Assembly (NCBI RefSeq): GCF_003963535.1
Contig: NZ_CP034539.1
Location: forward strand, 5,332,001 to 5,396,000
Length of the DNA stretch: 64,000 bases
Direction: 5' to 3'
DNA from: Streptomyces cyaneochromogenes
GTDB taxonomy: Bacteria; Actinomycetota; Actinomycetes; Streptomycetales; Streptomycetaceae
How positions within the stretch are numbered: position 1 is the stretch's first letter; each line of letters begins with the position of its first letter. The translations under genes and the position numbers were made by a program. The notes below the pieces were generated by a model that searched no databases, had not been told where the DNA came from, and saw only the letters and a program-made list of their open reading frames with translations. Below are positions 8,301 through 16,782 of the stretch, piece after piece.

Positions 8301-8432
8301 ATGCGCAGCACCCGAAGGATCTCCCGACTCGTGACCGCCTACTTCGGCGCGGCCTTCCAGGTGATCGTCCTGGGCGGCACGGGCCACCTGCCGCGGGAGG
8401 CGGGAGTCCGCCGGCGCCGCCACCCGGTCTGA
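8301..8432 (+). CDS. Small hypothetical protein (43 aa)
   Basis: A short open frame begins at an ATG preceded by AGGTGA at a proper distance, 60 bases after the DUF4232-like gene and in the same direction. It encodes 43 residues with a central hydrophobic stretch (AYFGAAFQVIVLGG) and a basic C-terminus. I do not recognise it. It may be a small membrane-associated peptide or chance coding. Confidence 0.35.
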   Translation: MRSTRRISRLVTAYFGAAFQVIVLGGTGHLPREAGVRRRRHPV

Positions 8433-8486
8433 ACGGGACGCCGGGTCGGAGTTCCGGATCGCCGTACGGGAGGCACTGCGGCAAAG

Positions 8487-9131
8487 TCACGCCCCGCGCG
8501 GCCGGGTCAGGCCCGTGTCGTACGCGAAGATCGTGGCCTGCACCCGGTCGCGCAGGCCCAGCTTGCGCAGCAGGGCGTTGACATGGGACTTCACGGTTCC
8601 CGTCGTCACGCCCAGGGCGTCCGCGATCTCGGCGTTGGCGAGTCCCGCCGCCACCAGCGTTAGGATCTCGCGCTCGCGGGGGGTGAGCGCGTCGAGGGCG
8701 GTGGGGTCCGGTGCCGGGGCGGAGTGCGCGAAGGCCTCGATCAGGCGTCGGGTGACGGCCGGCGCGAGGATGCCGTCCCCGGAGGCCACCGCCCGGATGC
8801 CGGTGAGCAGTTCCTCCGGCCGGGCGTCCTTGAGGAGGAACCCGGAGGCACCCGCGCGCAGCGCGTCGTGGACGTACGAGTCCTGGTCGAAGGTGGTCAG
8901 GACGAGGACGCGCGGGGCGTCCTCCCCCGAGGTGAGCAGGCGGGTGGCGGTCAGCCCGTCCATGCCGGGCATCCGGATGTCCATCAGGACGACATCGGGT
9001 GTGAGGCGCCGCGCCAGCTCCACGGCGTGGGCGCCGTCCCCGGCCTCGGCGACGACGGCGAGGTCGGGCTCCGCGTCGATGATGGCGGCGAACCCGGCAC
9101 GGACCACTGCCTGGTCGTCGACCACGATCAC
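8487..9131 (-). CDS. NarL/LuxR-family response regulator
   Basis: A 214-residue regulator: receiver domain with acidic pocket VVDDQ, phosphoacceptor Asp51 in VVLMDIRMPG, conserved Thr in LVLTTFD and Lys in LLKDA, then a C-terminal LuxR-type HTH (LTPREREILTLVAAGLANAEIA). It should activate or repress genes when phosphorylated by the kinase encoded immediately upstream. The GTG at 9131 overlaps the kinase stop codon (GTGA), which indicates translational coupling and decides the start. Longer in-frame extensions upstream read through the kinase gene and are not credible. Confidence 0.93.
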   Translation of the reverse strand: MIVVDDQAVVRAGFAAIIDAEPDLAVVAEAGDGAHAVELARRLTPDVVLMDIRMPGMDGLTATRLLTSGEDAPRVLVLTTFDQDSYVHDALRAGASGFLLKDARPEELLTGIRAVASGDGILAPAVTRRLIEAFAHSAPAPDPTALDALTPREREILTLVAAGLANAEIADALGVTTGTVKSHVNALLRKLGLRDRVQATIFAYDTGLTRPRGA

Positions 9132-11140
9132 GCGGACCGTCGGATCTGTTCGGGCTGTGATGAGGACACCTCCTCTGGCTTCGTGCTCGGCTGCGTCCGT
9201 CTCAGCACGGCCAGCAGCTCGCGCATGGCGGCAAGGCCCGCTCGGGCCTGCTCCGCGGCGCCGTCGAGGTCGCCGCGTTCGGCGTGGACGACCACGTCGT
9301 CTGCGTGCCGGAGCACGGCCTGGCGCAACTCCGCCGCGATGCGCTGCCGCTCCTCGTACGCCTCCACGACGGCGGACCACACCGCGGCCGTCAACGCGCT
9401 GTCCTCACGCCGTGTGACGCGCTCGCGGCGCCTTCGGACGAACACGCCCGAGCCCCAGACCCCGGCCATCGGCAGGGCCAGGAACACCGTGAGGAAGAGG
9501 GCGAAGAAGACGAGGAAGGGGAGACCCTCACCGCCACCCCCCGCCTCGGCCTCCAGCGTGCCGCCGCCGAACACGTCCAGCGCGACCGCCGTCAACGCTG
9601 CCCCGCCCGCCGTCGCCAGGATCGCCGGCCAGGTGTGAGCCGCGGGTCCCGCGAAGGCCGCCACCGCGTGCAGGGCCACACACTCCGCGCAGGCCCCCGC
9701 CACGGCCAGGGACCAGGCCACGTCCGACGGCAGCAGCCCGTACGCCAGCGCGACCGGGGGGATCCAGGCACTGGCCGACACCAGGAGGAGGACGGTCCAG
9801 GGAGCCCGGCGCCGCCACAGCAGTGGCAGCGCGTGGAGGACGGCGGGCAGACAGGCCGCGGCGGTGGCGGCGGGCCGTTCGATGAGGACGGCGACGACCG
9901 GGAGCGCCGCGACGGCGAGCACGGTCGCCGTATCGGCCCAACTCGCGCTCGGCAGGGCCGGTCGGTGGCGCACCGCCGCCGACGGGTGGGGCAGCCGCGC
10001 GCGGACGGACCATCCCGGAGCGTCCCGGCGAGGGCCCGCTTCGAGGGTGCCGCCGAGCCCGGCCGCCCTGTCCCGCATACCCGCGGTACCCCGACCGGAG
10101 CCGAGCCCCTGCCGCGCCTCGGGTGCGCGGGCCGCCGCCTGCGCCGCCCCGTCGTCCTCCACGAGGAGGTCCAGCGCTCCGTCGCCGTCCCGCACCACGA
10201 CGCGTACGGCGGCGCCGGGGGCGTAGCGCAGCGCATTGGTGAGGGCCTCGCGGACGATGCCGAAGGCCGCCTCGGCCACCTGACCCGTCAGGCCGGCCGG
10301 TCCGGGGGCCAGGTCCAGGCTCACGCGCTGGCCCAGGCGCTCGAATCCCGCGGCGAGTTCGGCGACGCGCTCTTCGAGCGGGCTCTCCTCGTCGGCCGCC
10401 GAGCTCCGCATCACGGTCACGAGCCGGTGCAGCGCCGCGACGGTCTCGCGCCCGCCCTCCGCCGCCAGCCGCAGCGCCTCGGCGGTCAGTTCAGGCCTGC
10501 GGTCGCCGAGGCGGCGTGCGGCGTCCGCGGTGACCACGACGGAGGTGAGGTGGTGCGCGCTGACGTCGTGCAGCTCACGGGCGAGACGGTGCCGTTCCGT
10601 GGTGGCCGCGGTGCCCCGTACGGCCTCGGCCCGGGCCAGTTCCCGTTCGGCGGCCCGTCGTCCGGCGAGCCATTGGCGGCGCCCGTGGCCGGCGCCCACG
10701 GTGGCCGCGTAGATCGCGAGGCTCACCAGGGCCTCACCGCCGATGTCGACCGGGGAGTCGTACCGCTGCAGGGACCTGAGCACCGCCGATCCGGTCAGTA
10801 CGGACGCGACGAGGACGGCCGTCCCGGTCGGACGCAGCACCGCGACCCGGTACAGCGCGACCACGCCGGCCACCACGGCGGCCAGCAGCGCTTCGTCCGG
10901 CACGACGAATTCGGCGACCGTGACGGCCTCGATGGTGAGCGTCGCGGCGACCGGGAAGCGCCGGCGCACCCCCAGGACGGCGACGGCCGACGCGGTCACG
11001 GCCAGACCCACGGCGAGCTGCGGTGCCGCCACGGCCTCGCCGCGCAGCAGCGTGAGTCCCGGCCAGACGGACAACTGCACCACCGCCAGCAGCACGGGCA
11101 GCAGCCAGTTCCGTATGTGCCCCATGATGGCGACGATCAT
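9128..11140 (-). CDS. DesK/NarX-type sensor histidine kinase with an extra C-terminal membrane half
   Basis: A 670-residue protein, much longer than the usual 380-450. Residues 1-150 contain several membrane helices, then a HisKA_3 dimerization box with phosphoacceptor His191 (RLARELHDVSAHHL), and an HATPase domain (EALTNALRYAPG, then GSGRGTAGMRDRAAGLGG) to about residue 380. After this comes a second block of membrane helices (about 400-560) and a cytoplasmic tail whose ERQRIAAELRQAVLRHADDVVV resembles a HisKA_3 box with the His-Asp pair lost. The C-terminal half therefore looks like a second kinase that kept its membrane part and a degenerate dimerization helix but has no HATPase domain. 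It phosphorylates the downstream response regulator by inference. ATG 11140 follows AGAGGACC. Confidence 0.9.
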   Translation of the reverse strand: MIVAIMGHIRNWLLPVLLAVVQLSVWPGLTLLRGEAVAAPQLAVGLAVTASAVAVLGVRRRFPVAATLTIEAVTVAEFVVPDEALLAAVVAGVVALYRVAVLRPTGTAVLVASVLTGSAVLRSLQRYDSPVDIGGEALVSLAIYAATVGAGHGRRQWLAGRRAAERELARAEAVRGTAATTERHRLARELHDVSAHHLTSVVVTADAARRLGDRRPELTAEALRLAAEGGRETVAALHRLVTVMRSSAADEESPLEERVAELAAGFERLGQRVSLDLAPGPAGLTGQVAEAAFGIVREALTNALRYAPGAAVRVVVRDGDGALDLLVEDDGAAQAAARAPEARQGLGSGRGTAGMRDRAAGLGGTLEAGPRRDAPGWSVRARLPHPSAAVRHRPALPSASWADTATVLAVAALPVVAVLIERPAATAAACLPAVLHALPLLWRRRAPWTVLLLVSASAWIPPVALAYGLLPSDVAWSLAVAGACAECVALHAVAAFAGPAAHTWPAILATAGGAALTAVALDVFGGGTLEAEAGGGGEGLPFLVFFALFLTVFLALPMAGVWGSGVFVRRRRERVTRREDSALTAAVWSAVVEAYEERQRIAAELRQAVLRHADDVVVHAERGDLDGAAEQARAGLAAMRELLAVLRRTQPSTKPEEVSSSQPEQIRRSA

Positions 11141-11249
11141 ACGTTTGGTCCTCTGTCAGGGGTGCCTGTTCGGCGGCGTCCCTATCCCAGGTTGGAGACG
11201 CCGATCGTGCCCACGGCCGACGCCACGGCCGTCCACCGCCGGGATGCTG

Positions 11250-12227
11250 ATGCACATGACGACGCACACCCTCTACGAGTCGCCTCAGCCCTCCGACCCG
11301 GCCTGGACACAGACCGCCCCCGCGCCCGCGCAGCCGCTTGCGTACCACCGGCAGGCTCGGGCGACCGGGCATCACCGGTGGTGGCGGCCGCTGGTGGGGA
11401 CCGCCGTCGTGTTCATCGGCGTGACCCTCGTCATGCTGGTGGTGCTCATCGGCAGCGAGATCGCCGGTGCGGTCCTCGACCGTCCCCGCAATGATGACGG
11501 CGACCTCGTATGGGGCGGAATCGGTGACAACGCCCTGGCGCTGCTGTCCATCGCCCTGTGGATTCCGGTGGTCCTGCTGGCCGCGCGATGGGTGCAGCGG
11601 CGCCCGGCGGGCACGGTCTCGTCGGTGACGGGCGGGCTGCGGTGGCGCTGGCTGGGGCTGTGCCTCGCGGTGGCCCTGCCCGTGGCCGCGGCGTCCCTGG
11701 GCATCTCCCTGCTCCTGCCCGAATCCGAGGTCAGCGGGCCGGAGCTGACCTGGGCCGGACTGTCGCCGTTCCTGCTCGGCCTCGCGAGCATCTGCCTGCT
11801 CGTGCCGTTCCAGGCCGCGGCCGAGGAGTACGTCTTCCGTGGCTGGCTGGTGCAGGCGGTCGGCGCCTGGTGCCGCTCAGCGTGGGTCGCGGTGATCCCG
11901 CAGGCACTGCTCTTCGCCGCCGCGCACGGCTGGGGCACCCCCTGGGGGTTCGCCGACCTGGTGGTGTTCGGCCTCGTCACCGGGCTGCTGACCGTCCGTA
12001 CGGGCGGACTCGAAGCGGCGATCGCGCTGCACGTGCTCAACAACCTCCTCGCCATGGGCGTCATGTCGGCGATCGCCGGAGGGCTCGCATCCGAGGAGAC
12101 GGCTGCCGACATGAACTGGATGATGGTGGCCGTCGACGTCCCGATGGTCGCCCTCTACGCGGCAGTCGTCCTGTGGCTCGCCCGCCGCCGTCGCCATCAC
12201 ACGGATGTCGCTACGACGCGCCCGTGA
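11250..12227 (+). CDS. CPBP-family intramembrane metalloprotease
   Basis: A 325-residue membrane protein with about eight hydrophobic segments and the three CPBP (Abi/CAAX) motifs: EEYVFR (Glu192-Arg197), AAHGWG (His226) and HVLNN (His261). Bacterial members are membrane-embedded proteases of mostly unknown substrate, some linked to bacteriocin self-protection. Three in-frame ATGs (11244, 11250, 11256) cluster here. 11250 has GGGA at the best distance but the choice is uncertain. The soluble N-terminus is Pro/Gln-rich. Transcribed divergently from the two-component pair, and its 3' end overlaps an aspartate-lyase remnant by 17 bases. Confidence 0.88.
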   Translation: MHMTTHTLYESPQPSDPAWTQTAPAPAQPLAYHRQARATGHHRWWRPLVGTAVVFIGVTLVMLVVLIGSEIAGAVLDRPRNDDGDLVWGGIGDNALALLSIALWIPVVLLAARWVQRRPAGTVSSVTGGLRWRWLGLCLAVALPVAAASLGISLLLPESEVSGPELTWAGLSPFLLGLASICLLVPFQAAAEEYVFRGWLVQAVGAWCRSAWVAVIPQALLFAAAHGWGTPWGFADLVVFGLVTGLLTVRTGGLEAAIALHVLNNLLAMGVMSAIAGGLASEETAADMNWMMVAVDVPMVALYAAVVLWLARRRRHHTDVATTRP

Positions 12228-12504
12228 GGTTCTCCGGCCGCAGGATCGTGTCGAGTCGGTCGGTGGTGAGGAGGCCGGCCTCGGCGGCGAGGTCCTTGGC
12301 GGGGCGGCCGGTGGCCAGGGCCTGGCGCGCGAGGGTGTCGCAGGCGGCGCGCAGGTGGGTCGCGGAGCGCAGCAGGCTGTAGGCGATGACCGGCTCGAAG
12401 GCGTTGAGCTGGAGCTGTCCGGCCTCGGCGGCCGGCGGCAGGTTGATCTCGCCGAGCCCCGCGGTGGGGCCGGAGGACGTCAGGCGCAGGTCGTTGCACG
12501 TCAC
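12211..12504 (-). pseudogene. Aspartate ammonia-lyase remnant with internal deletions
   Basis: The frame encodes CNDLRLTSSGPTAGLGEINLPP, then jumps to AAEAGQLQLNAFEPVIAYSLLRS ... HLRAACDTLA, then to ALATGRPAKDLA ... LLTTDRLDTILRPENLTG. These are consecutive pieces of an aspartate ammonia-lyase C-terminal half, but about 40 residues are missing at each of two joins. The lost first piece contains the family signature loop (GSSxMPxKxN) that supplies the catalytic base. The N-terminal half is also absent. It cannot be an active lyase although it is still open. Confidence 0.85.
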
Positions 12505-12617
12505 TCATCGACGCCCGCGCCGCCGCCGAACTCTCCGGCCACCACTGGTCGGAGCTCGGCGGCCACATCAACGAGCTCTTCGACACCAACCAGTTCGCCG
12601 AGACGGTGACCGGCTGA
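12505..12617 (+). pseudogene. 3' fragment of an unidentified gene
   Basis: Directly adjoining the lyase remnant, the plus strand reads LIDARAAAELSGHHWSEL and then GHINELFDTNQFAETVTG followed by TGA at 12615. It has strong coding character but no start, so it is the C-terminal tail of a gene whose front part was lost. I do not recognise the family. The two fragments on opposite strands meet within a few bases, marking a deletion joint. Confidence 0.5.
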
Positions 12618-12662
12618 GCCGAGCGCACGGGGGAGCAGACGCGGTCACACCGACCTTGACGG

Positions 12663-13472
12663 TCAGTGGTCGTCGCGGATGGTGGTCGCGATGCCGTTGC
12701 TGATCACGACCTCGGCGGTGAAGCCCTTCTTGGCGGCCGCCTCCAGTTCGGCCTCGGTGCACTCGGTGCCGCCCTGGCCGCCTTCGTCGGTGTTCGTGTC
12801 ACCGCAGACGTCGCCGTAACCCCAGATCCTGGTGTCCTCGGCGAGGAAGAACTGCTGCTCGACGCCCTTCAGGTCGGAGACCGTGTACTTGCCCGGCGCC
12901 AGGTAGGAGACGTTGCCGAACCAGGTGCCGTTGACGCCCTTGCCCTTGTTGATGCCGTCGACGACGGTCTCGCCGGAGTCGGCGTCCTGCTGGGCGGCAC
13001 GCCGCTCGGTGACCAGGGTGGCGACCCCGTTCCTCATCTCCACGTCGGCGTTCACGGCGGCCTTCTTGGCGGCCGTCTCCAACTGGTCCAGCGTGCAGGG
13101 CGCGTCCACCTTGGACCCCGCCTCGCCACAGATCGTGCCGACGCCGTAGACCTCGGTGTCATCGGCGACCCAGAACTGCTGGTCGCCCTTGCCCGGTACG
13201 GACACGATGTACTTGCCCGGGGCGAGATAGCTGACCTCGCCGTTCGTGAACGACCCGCTGACGCCCTTGGAGCTCTTGGAGTTCTGAGAGTTCTGGGAGT
13301 CCTTGGAGCCCTGGGAGTCCGACGCCTTCTCCGCGACCGCAGTCGCGCCCGCTGCGCCCTTGCCGGACGTACCGGACGCGCTGTCGTCGGTGCCGTTCTG
13401 GCACGCCGTCATCAGCAGCCCGGCGGTGATGGCGGCGGTGGCGACGACGGCGTTGCGCAGGTGGCGGTTCAT
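12663..13472 (-). CDS. Two-repeat secreted lipoprotein
   Basis: A 269-residue protein with a lipoprotein signal (AGLLMTAC) and a Ser/Lys/Gln-rich linker of about 50 residues. Two homologous domains follow: NGEVSYLAPGKYIVSVPGKG...QQFWVADDTEVYG...CTLDQLETAAKKA, and GNVSYLAPGKYTVSDLKGV...QQFFLAEDTRIWG...CTEAELEAAAKKG. Each repeat has one Cys pair (ICGE and PCTL, or VCGD and ECTE). The family is not known to me. The duplicated domain suggests a binding or structural role outside the membrane. ATG 13472 is preceded by a GTG one codon earlier, and GGAAGGAAC lies upstream of both. Confidence 0.8.
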   Translation of the reverse strand: MNRHLRNAVVATAAITAGLLMTACQNGTDDSASGTSGKGAAGATAVAEKASDSQGSKDSQNSQNSKSSKGVSGSFTNGEVSYLAPGKYIVSVPGKGDQQFWVADDTEVYGVGTICGEAGSKVDAPCTLDQLETAAKKAAVNADVEMRNGVATLVTERRAAQQDADSGETVVDGINKGKGVNGTWFGNVSYLAPGKYTVSDLKGVEQQFFLAEDTRIWGYGDVCGDTNTDEGGQGGTECTEAELEAAAKKGFTAEVVISNGIATTIRDDH

Positions 13473-13702
13473 CACGGGAGGTTCCTTCCGGTGCGGCGGT
13501 AGGGGGGAGCGGACGGCGTCCTGCGCCGGCTCCCCGCTCTGTGCTCACTATGAGGAGCCCCAGCGCCCGCGGGTCACGCCCGTCTTCCCTTCAGGACCCC
13601 GTCGTCGCACAGCCGTGACACAGCAACACATCGGCTGTGGAGGGCGGTTCGCCGCCGCGCCGCCTTGCGTCACACGAACACAGAGCCGGCGCAACGGTCG
13701 TC

Positions 13703-14032
13703 TCACTTCCGTTCCAGGGCCTGGGCCACCGTCTTCGCGTAGAGCTTCGCGGCCGTGGGGCCGGGGTGGATGCCGTCGTTCGCGAGGAGGTCGTCCTTGC
13801 CCTGGACGGCACGGTCCCAGTCCGCCACCACCACGTTCGCGTGCGCCTCGGCGGTCTGCCGGATGGCGCTGTTCACCCGGTCCTTCCAGGTGACGGGACC
13901 GTGCACGGTGACCAGGACGACGGTGCGCTGCGCGACGATCACGGCAGGCACCGCCAGAGCCACCACGGCGAACGGGAGCCCCGCGGGCGGGGTTCCGTTG
14001 CGCGGGCGCGGGCGGCGCAACGGTTCCTCCAC
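13703..14032 (-). pseudogene. SGNH acyltransferase remnant
   Basis: The 109-residue frame ends with a typical SGNH-hydrolase tail of OatA-like acyltransferases: VTWKDRVNSAIRQTAEAHAN, VVVADWDRA and the catalytic Asp-x-x-His element NDGIHPGPTAAKLYA. It starts with RPRPRNGTPPAGLPFAVVAL, which resembles the cytoplasmic N-terminus and first helix of the acyltransferase-3 membrane part. The roughly 400 residues normally between are missing, so this is an internally deleted and inactive gene. Confidence 0.7.
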
Positions 14033-14123
14033 CGGCGGTAGGGGACGCGACCGCGCCCGCCAGGACTACGGCCACCCGTACCTTTTCGGACAGGGGGCGG
14101 CATGGAGGCGCCCCGCCCCCTGC

Positions 14124-15338
14124 TCAGCGCAGCGCGCTCTTCTGCTGCCACTCGCTCCACGACAGGTTCCACGCGCCGAAGCCGTTCCCGGGCGCGACCA
14201 CGCCCTTGGTGTCCTTGCCGGTGATCTCGAACGGGTCGCCCGGCCGGACCTGCCCGTAGAACCAGGCCGCGTTCGCGTCGCTCATTCCTATGCACCCGGA
14301 GCTCTGGTTGGAGTTGCCGAAGTAGCGGGCGTTCCACGGGGCGGCGTGCGCGTACATGCCCGACCAGGTCAGCCGCATCGAGTAGTCGACCATCTTGTCG
14401 TAGGCGTCGCGCAGGCCCACGGTCTCGGAGTTCATGTTGATCGTGCCCTCCTTGGCCATGAGGACGGCGGTTCCGCGCCAGGACCGCTTGTCACCGCCGG
14501 GCGTGCCGCCGGAGACCGGTATGCGCCGGACCGTCTCGCCGTCGCGTTCGAGGGTGAGCCGGTGGCTGTCGAGGTCGACCTTGACGATCTGCCGGGCGCC
14601 GATGGTGAAGGTGGTCGTGTAGTCGCGTACGAACCAGCCGCCGTCCGCACCCGAGTCCGTGCCGTTCAAGTCGGCGTTCAGCGTGACCTTGGTGCGGGGC
14701 TTCCAGTACGCCTTGGGTCGCCAGTCCACCCGGTCCCGGCCCGACCAGTCCCGTATCCAGCCCCAGGAGCCCTCGGTGTCGTTCGAGGTGGTGATCCTGA
14801 GCTGCTTCTCGACCTCGGCCTTGTTCCTGACCGGGTTGTCGAAGACCAGGGAGATCGGCTGGGCGACGCCGACGGTGGCGCCGGCGCCCGGTCGCCAGTC
14901 GACCTTGTTGACCTTGCCCGCCGGAGCCGTGCTGAAGGCGGCCCGGGTGCTCTTGGCGGTTCCGCCCTCGGTCCGGGTCGCCGCCGTCACCGCGTACGAC
15001 GCGCCCGGTACGGCCTTGCGGTCGGAGACCCACGACCGGCCGTCGGCGGCGACCTTGCCGGCGAGCTTGTGACCCTCGTCGTCGGTGACGGTCACCGAGG
15101 TGAGCCGGCCGCCCGAGGCCGTGACCTTCACGGGCTCGCCCGCCGGGACCCGTGCTCCCTCGGGTGTGACGGTGACCGTGACCGGGCGGTCGTCGGCGCT
15201 CGGCTTGCCCTCGCTGTCCGGGGCGGTGGCCGAGCCGCTCGACGAGCAGGCGGCGAGCGGCGTCAGCAGGGCGGCCATGGCGGCGGCCACGACGGCGGCC
15301 CGGACGCGGGCATGGGCGAGTACACGGGTGCGCGACAA
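14124..15338 (-). CDS. L,D-transpeptidase (YkuD) lipoprotein
   Basis: A 404-residue exported enzyme: lipoprotein signal ending in LTPLAAC, two Ig-like domains (about 50-250) as in mycobacterial Ldt proteins, then the YkuD catalytic domain with HAAPWN (His331) and the nucleophile loop SSGCIGMSD (Cys349). These enzymes make 3-3 cross-links in peptidoglycan or attach proteins to it. The start is TTG at 15338, supported by GGAGGTCC six bases upstream. No ATG or GTG precedes the signal peptide. It is divergent from the FemAB-MurJ run, so the region is devoted to cell-wall assembly. Confidence 0.93.
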   Translation of the reverse strand: MSRTRVLAHARVRAAVVAAAMAALLTPLAACSSSGSATAPDSEGKPSADDRPVTVTVTPEGARVPAGEPVKVTASGGRLTSVTVTDDEGHKLAGKVAADGRSWVSDRKAVPGASYAVTAATRTEGGTAKSTRAAFSTAPAGKVNKVDWRPGAGATVGVAQPISLVFDNPVRNKAEVEKQLRITTSNDTEGSWGWIRDWSGRDRVDWRPKAYWKPRTKVTLNADLNGTDSGADGGWFVRDYTTTFTIGARQIVKVDLDSHRLTLERDGETVRRIPVSGGTPGGDKRSWRGTAVLMAKEGTINMNSETVGLRDAYDKMVDYSMRLTWSGMYAHAAPWNARYFGNSNQSSGCIGMSDANAAWFYGQVRPGDPFEITGKDTKGVVAPGNGFGAWNLSWSEWQQKSALR

Positions 15339-15424
15339 CAGGACCTCCGGGAAGGGCGATCGAGGGGTGGGCGATTCGGCGATGTCGTGACTGTAGAGCC
15401 GGAAAACCCGAGGTCAGCCGCTAT

Positions 15425-15480
15425 CCGGCAATGTGACGGCGACTGGTGAGGAACGGTCATGGTCCGGTCACATTCGCCGG
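15425..15480. promoter_or_regulatory. Spaced inverted repeat in divergent cell-wall intergenic region
   Basis: CCGGCAATGTGAC (15425-15437) and GTCACATTCGCCGG (15467-15480) pair over 13 bases with one bulge. They sit between the divergent L,D-transpeptidase and FemAB-like genes, so the element may be a shared regulator site. No promoter hexamer was identified. Confidence 0.35.
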
Positions 15481-15555
15481 ACGGAGCGGTCATGGGCCGC
15501 TGTGAACCTCCTTTGTGTCCCCGCGACGGACCGGGGAGAAGGAGAGGCTCAGACT

Positions 15556-16782
15556 GTGTCAGCGCTGCTCGTTCCGCCCAGCCGCGTGTGCCAAGCACGG
15601 GGCCGGGGCTTTGCCCTGCGCCCCATCACCGCGCAGGCCTACCGCGCCTTCCTCGCGTCCCCCGACGGCGCCGCGCTCGGCGCCGGATTCCTGCAGTGTC
15701 CGTCCTGGGCCGACGTCAAGGAGGGGTGGCGTTCCCAACTCCTCGGCTGGGGACCGGATCCGGAGGCGGGCGCGCTGACGGGCGTGGCCCTGGTGCTGCT
15801 GCGGCAACTCCCCGGCACCCGCAAGTACTTCGCCTACCTCCCCGAGGGTCCCGTCGCCGACTGGACCGACCCCGACATCGACGGCTGGCTCGGCCCGCTC
15901 CTCGAACACCTGCGCCGCGCGGGCGCCTTCGCCGTGCGCATCGGCCCGTCGCCCGCCTACCGGCGCTGGGACGCCGCCCTGCTCAAGCCGCTCGCCGGCC
16001 CGGGCCGGCGCCTGGGCGACGTCCTCGCCAGCGAGGTCGACCCGCTCGGCACCGCCGTGGCCGAGCGGCTGCGGGCCCGGGGCTGGCGCCGCTGCGGTGG
16101 TGACAGCACCGCAGGAGGCGGCACCGGAGGGGGCGGGGCCGGAGGGGACGGGGACGCCCAGCCCCGGCACGTCTTCCATGTGCCGCTCGCCGGACGCACC
16201 ACCGAGGACCTGTGGTCCGGGCTCAACCAGGAATGGCGACGCAATGTCCGCCGGGCCCAGAAGGAGGGCGTCGAGGTGGTGGTGGGCAGCGCGGCCGAAC
16301 TCCCCGAGTTCTACCGGCTGCTGGGCATCACCGAGCGACGCGACGGCTTCCGGCTCGGCCGCTCGCTCGCCTACTACGAGCGTCAGTACGCGGCGCTCAA
16401 CGCCGAGGAACCGGGCCGGATGAAGCTGTACCTCGCCCGGCACCAAGGAGAGATCCTCGCCGCCCACACGATGATCACGGTGGGCCGCCGGGCCTGGTAC
16501 CAGACCGGCGCCTCCGCCGACCACCGTCGCGAGGTCCGCCCCTCCAACGCCCTGCAGTGGCGGATGATGCAGGACGCCCACGCTCTCGGCGCCGACGTCT
16601 ACGACATGCGCGGGGTACCCTCCACACTCGATCCAGGCGAACGTGCGTACGGACTGCTGCGGTGGAAGCTCGGCACCGGGGGACACGTCGTCGAGACGTT
16701 GGGGGAATGGGAGAGATCCTTGGGCGGCAGCGCCAACCACACGCTTCACCGCGCCTTCCAGGCGTACCTGAACCGCCGATGA
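15556..16782 (+). CDS. FemAB-family peptidoglycan branch aminoacyltransferase
   Basis: A 408-residue protein of the FemABX (GNAT-fold pair) class. Visible marks are LRQLPGTRKYFAYLPEGPV in the first GNAT domain and LWSGLNQEWRRNVRRAQKEGVEV followed by FYRLLGITERRDGF in the second. A Gly-rich insertion (about 185-200) separates them. Such enzymes add amino acids from aminoacyl-tRNA to the stem peptide of lipid-linked precursors. Streptomyces uses a single glycine branch. The GTG at 15556 follows GGAGAGG. Its stop overlaps the MurJ start (ATGA), so the two are translationally coupled. Confidence 0.88.
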   Translation: MSALLVPPSRVCQARGRGFALRPITAQAYRAFLASPDGAALGAGFLQCPSWADVKEGWRSQLLGWGPDPEAGALTGVALVLLRQLPGTRKYFAYLPEGPVADWTDPDIDGWLGPLLEHLRRAGAFAVRIGPSPAYRRWDAALLKPLAGPGRRLGDVLASEVDPLGTAVAERLRARGWRRCGGDSTAGGGTGGGGAGGDGDAQPRHVFHVPLAGRTTEDLWSGLNQEWRRNVRRAQKEGVEVVVGSAAELPEFYRLLGITERRDGFRLGRSLAYYERQYAALNAEEPGRMKLYLARHQGEILAAHTMITVGRRAWYQTGASADHRREVRPSNALQWRMMQDAHALGADVYDMRGVPSTLDPGERAYGLLRWKLGTGGHVVETLGEWERSLGGSANHTLHRAFQAYLNRR

